From positions 28,496,162 through 28,560,161 of the forward strand of contig OU612067.1 of assembly GCA_914767715.1 (NCBI GenBank): a stretch of DNA of 64,000 nt, given 5' to 3'. A program made the position numbers and the translations under genes. Source of the stretch: Membranipora membranacea. Lineage: Eukaryota > Bryozoa > Gymnolaemata > Cheilostomatida > Membraniporidae. Below are positions 12,131-23,655 of this stretch, piece after piece; position 1 is the first letter of the stretch, and each line of letters opens with the position of its first letter. A model generated the notes under the pieces. It was not told the origin of the DNA and ran no database searches. It saw only the letters and a list, made by a program, of their open reading frames with translations.

Positions 12131-13695
12131 AAGGAGAGTCCCTTTCCCGATCTCGCCTTTTTCTTTTTAGTTGTTGCTTTTTCGGCTTTCTTTTCTTTAT
12201 GTTGGGGCGTCCTACTTTTTGTTTATTTTCTTTCAATTTTGGATCCATATTATGGTAGGTCAAATATATATTTTATTGTAGTTGGTACAAAGGTATAATA
12301 TGATTCCTCAGTACGAAATGTGGCCAAATATGATGATAGTCTACACTATCTGTTTGCCGCTATGTGACTGGCTGGTTTCTAGCTCTGAGTCATGTTCTTA
12401 TACCTTGTACTTAAACTACATGTAAAATGGGAGTTGTATTCACTTTATGTGTGACAGGGCAACTCCAAAGTAATATATTATGATGGATATTAGAATTCGG
12501 CTAATATCTAATAAATAACACATTAATAAAAAACAAATTATAGACAAAAATATTTTCCTTGCATTTATTTATGCATGATCTTTATTTATGCATGATCTGC
12601 CCTTATACCTGCCATGGCGTCAGCCAAGACTTGGTAACAAAAAATGTTAACACCTCTACATGGGGAACCACTACTACAGTACAGACAATCTATTTTTAAA
12701 ATCATAGTCACTTGAATCTCATATAAAATGCTTAACTTCCTCATGCTATGTTGTCTATTTAAACATTTTATTTTTGGCACAGTCACACTAGTGACAATAA
12801 CACAGAAAATGTGTAAATTTCTTCATACAAATATGTAAAGCTAGATGACCGGTGCGCGTACAGTTACAATATATTCATTATTTATTCTTATTCATTCAAC
12901 GGCATTAATCCAAATTTGGAAATCCAAAATCACTTCAGGCACCAAGGGTTTCATTCCCATCAGGATGGTAAGGCACCCCTAAAAATAGTCACCCAAGGCG
13001 AGGGGCTGTGTACGTCAACATTCAATTGTCACTATGACGCAGCCTGCCATCCATCTTAAGTTAGTCCTGTCAACATAAATAAATTACATTAAAATACAAA
13101 GCCGCGCACTCCCAAGAACCGTACCCAACCTCATCACTACTCGTAACTGTCCAATTGACCATCTGTAATATTCAACACCAGTCATTTAGCTAAATTTTTA
13201 TAATTATATTTAATTTTAATACCGCATGTTATATGGTCATTCATAATAATATGCCTGCAAACAGAAAAACTAACTTGCTCCAACATTATGCCTGCAAATA
13301 TAGGCAATTTTTATTTTTCTTTGTTTAATCTCAAATTAAGATTTAACTAACTAACATTTTATTTGTCATTGACTTTGATCAGGCATTAATTCGTTCACAG
13401 CATGTTTGGCTCAAATTTCAAGTTGTGTTCTCCTGTCTTGAATCATAATTCTATGGTTGGTTCTATCAAAGAGACCTGTTACTCCCTGGTTCTATGGTAT
13501 AAATTATAATTCTGTGGGTTGGTTATTGATTTGTAAGCCTTATCTCAGCTGCCCCATTTCTGCTGTTTGTTGACCAAAAATACAACTTTTGCTCATGAAA
13601 TGGATTCATTGTCAGGGAGTCTACATCAGAATTATCCATTTTATGTGACACATGAGACTTATTAACTTTACTTTGCTTATTACAATATTGCAACC
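12131..13695. other. Intergenic, no supported gene
   Basis: AT-rich sequence before the THAP gene start. It has a short duplication (tttatttatgcatgatc twice at about 12564-12598) and an A-box-like segment near 12965. Promoter elements of the downstream gene should lie here, but I cannot identify any. Confidence 0.5.
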
Positions 13696-14144
13696 ATGGC
13701 CACTGCTGAAGCTGGGGCTTCTAGTAAGAGGAAGAAGAAGAGAGATGATATCAGAGTCTGTGAAGTTGGGGATTGCACACACCTTATTCTCTGTCAGAGC
13801 TTCCCAAAAGTTACAAACTTATTCTATTATGCCTGGAGGCGTTTTGTCAGACAAAATCAGGTATGTTTCTAAAGCTGCGTTTACATTGTCAACTAATCTG
13901 CATAATTGAACAACACCGACATACCATAACTGTCGGTGTAACATAGGATATAATGATTTTGCTTTTACACTAGATTTGTCGGTCTAAAAACTCTACCCTG
14001 ATCTATCAATCAAGCAACTATATTGACCAATCAGCTACCATTTTGCGACAATATTACCCCTGTACAATAGCTAGTACTAGGTAAAAAAGATTGTAGAAAA
14101 GTGGGAAGCTGAACTTTTTAACTTGTTTTTGTAACACCATTATT

Positions 14145-14299
14145 ATGGATGATGATGAGCTGCTTGCCATAGTTGCTGCAGGCACTGTTGTTGTGCTGGC
14201 AGGTGCTCAGCTTGTGGCTGATGAACAGCAGAAGGTTGGTAACATAATAAAGGAAACTCCTTGGAATGGGGATGGATTGGTTGTTGACCTGTTGACCAT
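14145..14299 (+). pseudogene. N-terminal relic of a Harbinger-type transposase
   Basis: The frame starts MDDDELLAIVAAG and continues with an alanine/valine-rich helix and ADEQQK, in the style of the start of PIF/Harbinger nucleases in animals. It is cut short by the palindromic MITE at 14300, and no DDE core follows. The assignment rests mainly on the TAA-flanked ends of the host element. Confidence 0.45.
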
Positions 14300-15088
14300 G
14301 GGCCCCTGGGACTTTCATGTCTTTACTTTGCCAATGTCCACTATCAACCACCCAAAAAACACCAAACAGGGTAAGACACAAAAAAAAAATTTGTTACAAC
14401 CTACCTTGAAATCTCTCACACTAACTCAGCCCTCCTTCCTCTTTCATTTGCCTCAGGTTTGAAGTTTCTAGCACAAACAGAGCTGACTTTATAGACCAGA
14501 GATTAGAGAAAAAAATTCATGTTACAAAATTCACAAAATCTGAGTAGGCTGAAATGGCTGCATGACTATTGACATCCCCACATGATTATTGTATTTTCTT
14601 TTTTATTTCACTAAATTGGTTCTTTTTACACTCATATATGATTTCTCATAGTTTATTAGAAGCTTAAAAATTAATGAATATAATTTAGAACTCATATATG
14701 AGTGTAAAAAGAACCAATTTAGTGAAATAAAAAAAAATTACAATAGTCATGTGGGGATGTCAATAGTCATGCAGCCATTTCAGCCTACTCAGATTTTGTG
14801 AATTTTGTAACATGAATTTTTTTCTCTGGTCCATAAAGTCAGCTCTGTTTGTGCTAGAAACTTCAAACCTGAGGCAAATGAAAGAGGAAGGAGGGCTGAG
14901 TTAGTGTGAGAGATTTCAAGGTAGGTTGTAACAAAATTTTTTTTTGTGTCTTACCCTGTTTGGTGTTTTTTGGGTGGTTGATAGTGGACATGGCAAAGTA
15001 AAGACATGTAAGTCCCAGGGGTTTGGTGTTTTTTGGGTGGTTGATAGTGGACATTGGCAAAGTAAAGACATGTAAGTCCCAGGGGCCC
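14300..15088. mobile_element. Near-perfect palindromic MITE nested in the Harbinger element
   Basis: The ends read GGGCCCCTGGGAC and GTCCCAGGGGCCC, and the two arms (about 14300-14670 and 14690-15088) are near-perfect reverse complements meeting around 14645-14695. The right arm carries an extra direct copy of its last 60 bases or so (ggtgttttttgggtggttga starts at 14961 and again near 15023). The copy at 25466-26672 lacks this extra unit. Confidence 0.85.
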
Positions 15089-15298
15089 ATGCTGTTGACC
15101 TGAATGACCTACATATCTGTGTTTTAATTGGCTATGTACCAATGGAATCGGACCCTGTGTCGTTCATTCTGTGACATGATCACAGAGCAACGATTTCATT
15201 AAACTCCGATTAGTCTGCACCGACACAATGTTTACATTAGAAGATTTGTCGGTGTTGAATGTCGGTGTTGTTCAAATAGGCAGATTAGTTGACAATGG

Positions 15299-15430
15299 TT
15301 CTATGTGTGACATTATAAAGAACGACTAATGCAGTTTGAATATTTTTTTAATGTAACTCATGCTCGATTATGATTGTATTATGTACTTTCTTCAGCGGTG
15401 AAATAAAGTCCATATCTATATATCTATCTA
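15299..15430 (+). mobile_element. LINE or SINE 3' tail inserted in the Harbinger right arm
   Basis: A 132-bp segment interrupts the inverted repeat between gacaatg and aacgcagctt. It ends in gtgaaataaagtccatatc followed by a TATC-type microsatellite tail, as expected for a 5'-truncated non-LTR retroelement. Confidence 0.55.
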
Positions 15431-15442
15431 AACGCAGCTTAA

Positions 15443-17072
15443 GTCCTATGCAATGGGCTTCTCAGGCTTGCCAACTCTCATTCATTGAGTATGAGTCTCA
15501 CAAGATAGCCACTTGAAACTACAGAGGCAATGAGTAGTAAAGAATGCGTGACTCATGAGGTAAGAATATGAAGGCTATGAGTGAGGTATGACTTGACTAC
15601 TATGAGACATTTTATTTTGCCCCATGGGCTAATTCAATCAAGTTTCTATATGGTATCATTGGGCTGAAAATTGCCCACTCAAAAATCTCACTCATTTGCC
15701 CCATTTATTAGTCAGGTTGGCAAGGCTTGGGCTTTTGGGGCTAACGAATGCAGCTATTAATTATATCTTTGAGTCAAATTGAGTTGGAATCTCTCTATTT
15801 AGTGAGATGCTCTCAGCCTCTCCATAGTCTTCCCCGACCTACACATGCACAGTGTCATTCTTCAAAACAATCCGTGGAGCATCTGTGTCATTCGTGAAGG
15901 CCGATCTTGAGGATGTGTCTGATGTTGACATCCAAGATGTCGACCTGGTCCTACCTCCGCCAAACATGACAGGGGGAACTAATCGCCTTGCAGAGAGAAT
16001 GACATTCCCTACTGACATTTCAGTTTTTCATTTGAGTGCGATATAAGCAATATCATTGGGTATTAAGGTTTTATGAGATGTATCTTTAGCTTGCCTACCC
16101 ATAAGTCATCAATTACATCAATTTGATAATCATTGTTTTAAAAAAAATTCAAAATAAAAAAAACAATTTCAGGAAAAAATCTCCATTGCTTATATATAGT
16201 CCCAATCTACCTATACCACCGTCCCAATCTACCCCTACCCCGGGGCAGATCGGGACAGCGGTAAGCCTTCACTAGAAAGTCAACTGACCGATCCTATTTT
16301 AGTTTACAGAGTTGAGCTTCACAGGTAAGGAAGGCAACATAGTGCCGTACCTTTTCCAATTGTACTGGCTGTCCTCTCTGTTCATTTTTTAGAACTAAAT
16401 CAAAAAATGTGTTTTTTGTCCCAATGTGCCCCCCTCTCCCCTACTCTGTACTATGGAGCTCTCTCAATCACAGTACCCTTTTTAATTGCACAGCACTACA
16501 AGGCAATGATCACTAAAAAACACAAGACCAGCATTGCAAAATTACATTCTGTTCTACATCGATGCATAGGGGATACATAGTCCTTTGCTGCATAATTCAG
16601 TATTTGACTTTGTGTAGATTTGAAGCTAGTCTCTACATGCATAGGCCTACATGTCGATGCATTGCCTGAAGATGATACACAGTAGGCTCCTCTTCTACCA
16701 CCAACTTTTTATTTCACGGTACATGACAGATTGGTGTAGTCGTCACAACTGGATCTATGACATTGAATGGGTTAGATAAGACACACCTGCAAGCATTAGC
16801 ATTTTTAGTGAATATCTTGTGTCTCAAACGATATCTACAATTTCAGTTGCTCCAGAAGGCTTCTTGGTCGCACTATTGTATTATACACCACAGTGAATTT
16901 TGCAAGAACTATCAACCCTATCAAATTATGCTTTGGTACAACAGTTAGATTCAATGGTAGCCTTCCAATGGGATGCTCAGGCACATTGTTGTGTAGCTGC
17001 TGGTTTGTACATTGATCAATCTAATGGGTGGTGCATAATACTTATTTGTATTTGTATATTTCATTTATATAG
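15443..17072 (+). other. Remainder of THAP gene intron 1
   Basis: Apart from an unsupported open frame at 15852-16046, I see only intronic sequence with poly-A/T tracts near 16140. The acceptor at 17071-17072 is preceded by an AT-rich rather than pyrimidine-rich tract. Confidence 0.5.
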
Positions 17073-19370
17073 AGACCGGATTTCAACCCCGATAGTCGCT
17101 CGAGGATTTGTGCTGACCATTTCTCTATTGAGAGTTTTACAAATTACCACCAATTCATAGGTGGATTTTCAGATCGGTGAGTACTAGCTGCTAAAAAAGT
17201 CAACATGTCATGCGTTTAGTAATCAGCGGTCTGCAGCCTAGAAAACTTATCCCTCTAAGAACAATACATCGGTTTCAGTGGAACCCCTTGAGTGCATGCT
17301 GAATATTTTTAACTAGCTGCGAAGATGATGATTGGGTTTGACTGTTTGTCTGTTTTGTTTCTTTATTCAACTACTTCACTTAACTTGTATTTTGCCACAT
17401 ATCGTTGATACAAACCGAATACATAGGATAAACCGACTAATTATCACTCGATAATGGAAGCCTGTACCATAGCATGGGCTGCTCTGCTGTCAAATTGGTT
17501 TTACAACCGAGTAGTCATGGTCCTTGAAATTGAGCATAGCCTACAGTAGTATTTCGTTCCTCGCTGAGTTTCACTTTTTCAATCGAATTTCCTCTGCTCC
17601 GATTTCTTTTTTTTTCATCTAACAACAGAAAAAATATTATGTTGAAATTATTATGTTGAAAAATTGGTGTCAGTTTTGGTCGTTATAGCTTACGGATTGA
17701 TAGGAAAAGTGCGATTCCGACACTGATCAGCAGCGGGAACTGGCCAGCTCTCTACCGGAGGGCCTGTGAGATCGATCCCAGCCTTAAGGAGAGGTATCAG
17801 GCCGAGGGCAGCAGGAGAAAAAGGAAAGTGAAAGAGTGAGTATTTCTAGATTTATCAATGCCATGTTTATCCCAATAATGTTATCTGGACTGATAGTTCC
17901 AAGACCTTGATATTTGTGTAGCGTATCGATGTTTTTGTCATAAAATTTCCAGAGAGTATATTGTAACATGGTATACTGTGACACACATTGCGGCACATTA
18001 AAGGATATCTACCACAAGGTCAAATCCTAATCCGAAGCCTCTTTAATATCGTAATACATAAAAGGTGAGAGACCAACATCAAGATCATTATACCTGTCAA
18101 TCACAAACCATAATTATTGTTATTACTTTTTATTTCCTCAAGGTCACCAAAGGCTAGCAATACCACCTCTGCCGTGAAGGTGACAAGGAAAGGTAAGTAA
18201 TGATAAATTTGTACCGCTATGACAAAGATGGTAGGGTCAAAGTCTTTGGTAGGATATTATGCACAGTACTAACTCAGATATCAACAATAAAAAATGTTTA
18301 ATCAGCATAGACTTGTCACATTTTTCTACCTATAGAAACTGTCATATTAGATCTGTGTCACCTCCCTTGTCTGGTTTATCCCAGGCGATAAATTCAAAAC
18401 CCTCATAAACTCATAAACTGAAAAACCCCTAATCTCTCATCCTGAAAATGCCCCATTAACTACCCGCATTATTGCCAAAATTAGCAAAATTCTGCATGAT
18501 TTTTCATTTTATTTCATTAAAAATAAAATAAAATGGCTCCCTCCCTCCCTCATGGTTCCAAAGAGCACCATCTGACACAGATCTAATGTATAAGTTTTGC
18601 TGACCTAATTTTACCTACACATTTATTATAATGAAGAGAAAATGTAATATAAATTAAACAACAATGTACATTACCTGAATGGATCAATTAAAAACTAAGC
18701 ATATGTAAATTCAGAAATTCGCTAGTCAGCAAACTCTTCATCATCTTCTGTTGGGGGGAATCGGGCCTGTATTTCCGAATGCACGCATGCCGGAAGTGGC
18801 TTCCGCTCCCCTGGATAAAGCCATCCGATAATGGTCCGGTACGACAAAAAGCGAAGTTTCACCTGGAAAAACATGATTCTGTATGGTTATTTATTCACAG
18901 AATCACGGGGAGAAGAAGATAACGACACGCTTTGTTGTGTTTATCACAGATCATCTAATCAGTCAGATTTAGATAGACGGGAAGCTGAGTTTAGAGCTGA
19001 GTTCAATAAAAACTGGAAATCCAACAGAACTTCTCCCCATATTGGTAAGTGGCTCCTAAATTTGCATTTACTGTTCACTGTGACATCATAATGCAGAGAA
19101 TGAGAGTTACCTTCCCTTATGGGATGCACTCTTTCCACCATCATAAATTCATCCCAAGTAGAGCATTGAATTTGCTTACCATGCTAATCTGACACATCTT
19201 TATCATAAGTAACTGCCTGACTTTAACATGCATTGATCTTTGGGTAGTCTTTAATTCATTTCAGAGCAAACAAGCCCAATGTTTGTTTTGATCCAGATCC
19301 AGGTATGTGTCCAATACACCAAAACCAATCTGACATCATGTTATGTTATGATCACTGGAACACCAACAGT

Positions 19371-19383
19371 GGGGGGGGGGGGG
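19371..19383 (+). repeat. Poly-G run in an intron
   Basis: A run of about 12 to 13 guanines interrupts the intron between exons 18901-19044 and 19826-20778. It is low complexity and could form G-quadruplex-like structure or reflect sequencing error. Confidence 0.7.
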
Positions 19384-20840
19384 CACAGTTCTCCGTCCTG
19401 AATTATTCACTATCTACAGTCTACATGTACTTTATCAGAACCAAACTAGCATCAGAAACCACATTATCGCCGTGTTGTCAGCGGTAAATGACAACCAGTC
19501 CTACCTTGACAAGCTTACCAGAATAGTCAATTATAAGAATATTCAAAGAGACTTCTCCAAGCCCAATAAAGTTATGCTCATATATGGTGCACCAGACCCA
19601 TAGTTTCTATTCATGTTTTAGATTGAGGGGAGCATGCTATATTGGTTTAAATGTAGAAAATAGGCTTGGAAAGGGATAGGGATTGATAACACCCGCAAAA
19701 CAGAGAATGTTTGGAGTAAGGAGTTTGGGTTCACTGGGTGCAAATTCAAAAGAAAGTTACCTTCAGGTAGACTCTGAGATTTGTTAATTCAGGTCCAGCT
19801 TGTACATTTTCATTGTCTTTTGCAGATATGAGAGAAGAAACAGCAATGACAGAAGATTCAGCACACAATTCAGCGATTACGTTTACTAAAGACGAACCTG
19901 TGGACATTGAAATCAAATTGGAACCGGAAGAGGCTACCACTAAACTACCGGGCGTCTCGGATATAGAGGGAGAGGTGCTGCCTGGAAATCCAAGGCAGGA
20001 AATTTCAGATAATGTCAGCAGTGCAACTACTTCCCTTATTATTAAACAAGAGCCAACAGATCGGCCGAGCCCTTTTTCTCAAATTCCTGATGCTAACATG
20101 GAACAGTTTACCAGCACTTCTCTGAAAAACAACCCAAAATCTACATAATTTACGGTTCAAGGCTTTATTGAATGTGAATTTCCTGGATGTAACTTCATTA
20201 CCAACAAAACAATGGATTTGATATCCCATCAAGCTGTACACAAAGGCAATACATGTAGGTTTCCACTTACCCCTTCTCCGGTGACTCCAAAACCTACCCC
20301 GGTGACAAAGATTAAACCTGTAAATTCCACTTCGTTTAGGCATTATTACAAATGCAGGACTTGTGGCTTTCTGACATTGAATAGGGAACTTATGCTTGAA
20401 CATATGCGAGCCCATCCTTCAACATCTACAAGCAAAAACAGAACAAAAGCTGTCCGCCCTCAGAAAACAGGAAATACTAACACTTCAAATCGCTGGCAAC
20501 AACTGTTCATCAACAACCAAGACAGAGTGACCCATGCAACCATATTATGCAACCAAACTAGCTCTGTTAATACTTCTCAAGCATTAGAACATGTACTTGA
20601 CAAGGCTCCATCTACAACAGAACCTCTTCAAGTACGATCTAAATACATATCATTGAAACATGATTTTGATACCCAAGAGGCCAAACAGCTCTGCGCAATA
20701 CAGACAAATCGGCCATCGGTCTCATTTTGCATAAGAAATTTCCATTTTTTCAACCCTATTGAATGCTTTCTATCGTAAATTTAAAAAACGGGCAGACAAA
20801 CCTCACTAACCATTTATAAATTTCTCAATTTGTTGTGCAG

Positions 20841-23655
20841 GGTGTCGGCAGCAACATGTTGATTAGAAAAACTAAGAATGACTTTAGAAAGCCAGCTGAG
20901 TTAAATAAAAGGAGGGCAACCACTGAATCTTCACCATGTGTTGGTAGGTGGCAAGCTTCCCTGATTGTACTCCCTATTTTCAATGGTTTATTACTTCAGC
21001 CAGACATACATACCTACCGGTTATTTCTCACAATATAGAAATAATATTAATAATATAATATAATATATGTTCCTACCAAATTTATAATTGCGACGCTAAC
21101 ATGATGAGTGCAATGTAAGAACCACAATAGGTATAATAATCCAATTGAGGAGCTGACCCTTTCTCCAATAAATCGAACAAAGTAAATTTTGAGAACATAA
21201 ATACATAAATTATCTTTCGTAAATTATCATAATTATAATTAATGTCTTCAGAAGGACCTCAGCATTGAATAGTCTGGCAGCAAGTAAATTGAATAAGTAT
21301 TTGGAAGTGGAAGCTTATTGGGTTGTTACAGCACTTGGCCTGGACACCTCATAGGTGAAAAGGGAGGACAGTTTCTAACACTAAACACAATTTTTACTTA
21401 GAAGTGCTCTGAGGTTTGTAAGTGTGAAAATGTCGCATAAGTACTGCAGAACTAGCTGCCATGCTATATATTGATGTGGTCCTACTGAAGTCTTTAAGCT
21501 CCCAAGACCCATAGACCAGGGAAGCACACTCAGGCGTTTACATAGTACTATGTCCAAACTCAGAGTAACTCTTGGTTTTCTCAGTAACAACCTCACCTAG
21601 CAGCTTATGTACAAAACACTTTGTTATGCAGTTCGGTGGTCAAGTTTGATAAGAACACGAAACATCGAGATGAAGAATGAATAAAAATGAATATACAAAA
21701 TTCTAACTAAAAACTTTACTGAACTTATAAAAGTATTTGATATGTAACTGTACCAGACTCCTCACCTTTTTGCAGATAAGAGAGAGGAAACCTCTGTGAC
21801 GGTCATGACAGAAGATCCGGCGTACAATTCAGAATATAAAGGTATCAAAGAAGAACCTGTGGATATTGAAGTAAAAGCTGGGCTATTCGAGGTTACCACT
21901 GCGTTACCTGGAGCTCAAGATATGGAGGTAGCTGTATTGTCTGGAAAACCAAAGCAGCAAATTGCAGGTTTGCAGCTGCCGAGTCCCTTATTAAGAGACA
22001 AGTGGTAACTGATGGGCCGAATCCTCCCTACATCATCTCTGATGCCAACATAGCACTGATAACCAGCAATCCTACAAAAGATAAACCAAAATCCTCATCA
22101 TTTACTGTTCAAGGATTGATGAAATGTTATATTCCTGGCTGTAAGTTCATTACCAGCAAAATGCACGATTTGTATGTGCATCAACTTAATCACAACAACT
22201 CGTCACATACCTCTTATCAAGTAACCTTGACACCAACCATGGTTGCGACAGCCAAACCAGATTCCACTCTGGTAACGCGTTATAAATGCAGTCTTTGTGA
22301 GTTCACAGCTTTGAAAAAGGGAAAGGGTGTTGGACCACATGACTACCCACTCTGTACCATCCACCAGCAAACCTGGAGACCCACCTCATCAAGGACAATT
22401 CAAACACATTCAACCCGAATGTGACTCTAATACCGAGAGAACAGTTAGCTTTACACAACATAGTAAAACACATGTTGGTGATATAACTAGCCTGAGCCCC
22501 CTGACTACGGTTACCCCCAGGGGTTTAAAATCTTATGACAATGAGGTATGGAGAGCACGAAAAGGTTTGGAATCATCAAGTACACCTGCCAGTTCCTTGT
22601 CTCCAATTAACTCTCTTAAAATAATATTCCAATGCAACATACCTAAATGTAACTTCGCTACCACCGAGTCAAGTCACTTAGCACAGCACAAGAAAACACA
22701 TGACAGATATCTGTCTACTCCCACCTTGCTTGATGTCGAAGAAAGGAAATCGGTTCCAGCCGCATTGAATTCAGCTTCTGCACAAATCCTACAAGCTAAC
22801 CCTAAACTGAATCACTGCGCCTCTGATGCTGATGAAAGAAAATCAAATAATTGTATGGGTGAGAGGAAGAACAAATCTGAGTCAGACTATGAGTCGCCTG
22901 AGGAGCCCACAGACTCTGAATCACCAGAGGAGGACCCTGACTCTGAGTATGATCCAGAGGAAGATGAAGTGTTCCATAATGATAAGGACGATGGTTACAC
23001 CACCGAGGAGGAGGAGGAGGGGGATGATGAACCTATCAGACCAAAACTATCTGAGCTCCTGCGGAACAAAAGGAAAAAAGTTGCGCCAAGTAGCGATGAA
23101 ATCCTCGAACTGAAAAAACCACAGAACTATCAGTGTCAGCAGTGTTATTTCTCACATAAACATAAATGTAAATATGAGAATCACATGCGCAGTCACTCTG
23201 GAATCAAGCCGTACCACTGTACCAGTGAAGGGTGCAATTCTGAAACTTCAAGTAGTTCCTATCTTACAAGGCACATGAAGATGGTCCACTCAAAGAGAAA
23301 ATACATATGTTAGATATGTAACAAGGTCCTGAAAAACAGATTAGCCCTATAGAATAATGCTAAAACGTTTCATCCCGGACCAAGTACAAAAACGTTTAAG
23401 TGCTCAAAGTATGAGTTTCAAACTTTCAGGAAAGTAATGCTGAAACACCATGAGCGGACACATACAGGCGATAATCCTTGGAAGTGCACTGAGTGCAGCT
23501 ACGCCAGCACACAGAAGATAAATCTACAGACTCACATGAGAACACACACTGGTGAGAAGCCGTATAAATGTACTCACTGTGATTATGCTGCTTCACACAA
23601 CGTTACGCTGAAGGGCCACATGAAAACCGCTCATCCTACTCCCATCGATGGTTAG
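20841..23655 (+). pseudogene. C2H2 zinc-finger pseudogene related to the THAP/ZnF genes
   Basis: Exons 20841-20943 and 21776-23655 join in phase 1, exactly as in the paralogues at 19826 and 37058. Exon 1 matches the end of the THAP exon at 36291-36678 (KTKNDF, then ERRxTTE-like KRRATTE), but no THAP domain is visible upstream. The long exon starts DKREE, has KEEPVD, then about eight to nine fingers with a Glu/Asp-rich linker (about 22870-23030). Four lesions are visible: a frame change near 21965-21980, an opposite change near 22320 (an extra G), a TAG at 23311-23313 where the intact relatives have GAG, and a second TAG near 23350. A finger near 23401 also has Tyr for its second Cys. The last two fingers (CTECSYASTQKINLQTH onward) are almost the same as those at 41575 and 51845. 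Confidence 0.82.

Larger units (their letters stand above)
13873..15439. mobile_element. PIF/Harbinger element in intron 1 of the THAP gene
   Basis: Ends AGCTGCGTTT / AAACGCAGCT are flanked by TAA on both sides (13870-13872 and 15440-15442). The longer TIR (ttacattgtcaactaatctg) is found again, inverted, at about 15278-15298, but separated from its outer ten bases by a later insertion (15299-15430). The body carries a transposase relic and a second nested element. Confidence 0.78.
13696..20778 (+). pseudogene. THAP-domain/C2H2 zinc-finger gene with an in-frame stop in its last exon
   Basis: Exons 13696-13860, 17073-17176, 17704-17835, 18143-18192, 18901-19044 and 19826-20778 join with matching phases. 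The first ATG sits in a good context (aaccATGG). Exons 1-3 encode one THAP domain: Cys22-x4-Cys27, Trp47, Cys68-x2-His71, then SAIPTL at 92-97 in place of the AVPTIF box. THAP domains are zinc-dependent DNA-binding modules related to the P-element transposase. The last exon begins DMREE and has an acidic segment with KxEP motifs (KDEPVD, IKLEP, IKQEP). It meets TAA at 20146-20148, giving a 305-residue product. Beyond the stop the same frame continues through two C2H2-like fingers (about 20178-20235 and 20350-20405), and the paralogue at 21776 has TCA at that position. So one base change truncated a zinc-finger protein. A short THAP-only product could still be made. Confidence 0.75.

Noticed and set aside
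14863-15142. Minus-strand open frames with repeated YQPPKKHQT-like words
   Set aside because: They are translations of the duplicated MITE arm, not protein genes.
15852-16046. Possible extra exon of the THAP gene
   Set aside because: The THAP domain is complete without it, and no acceptor/donor pair with the needed phase was found.
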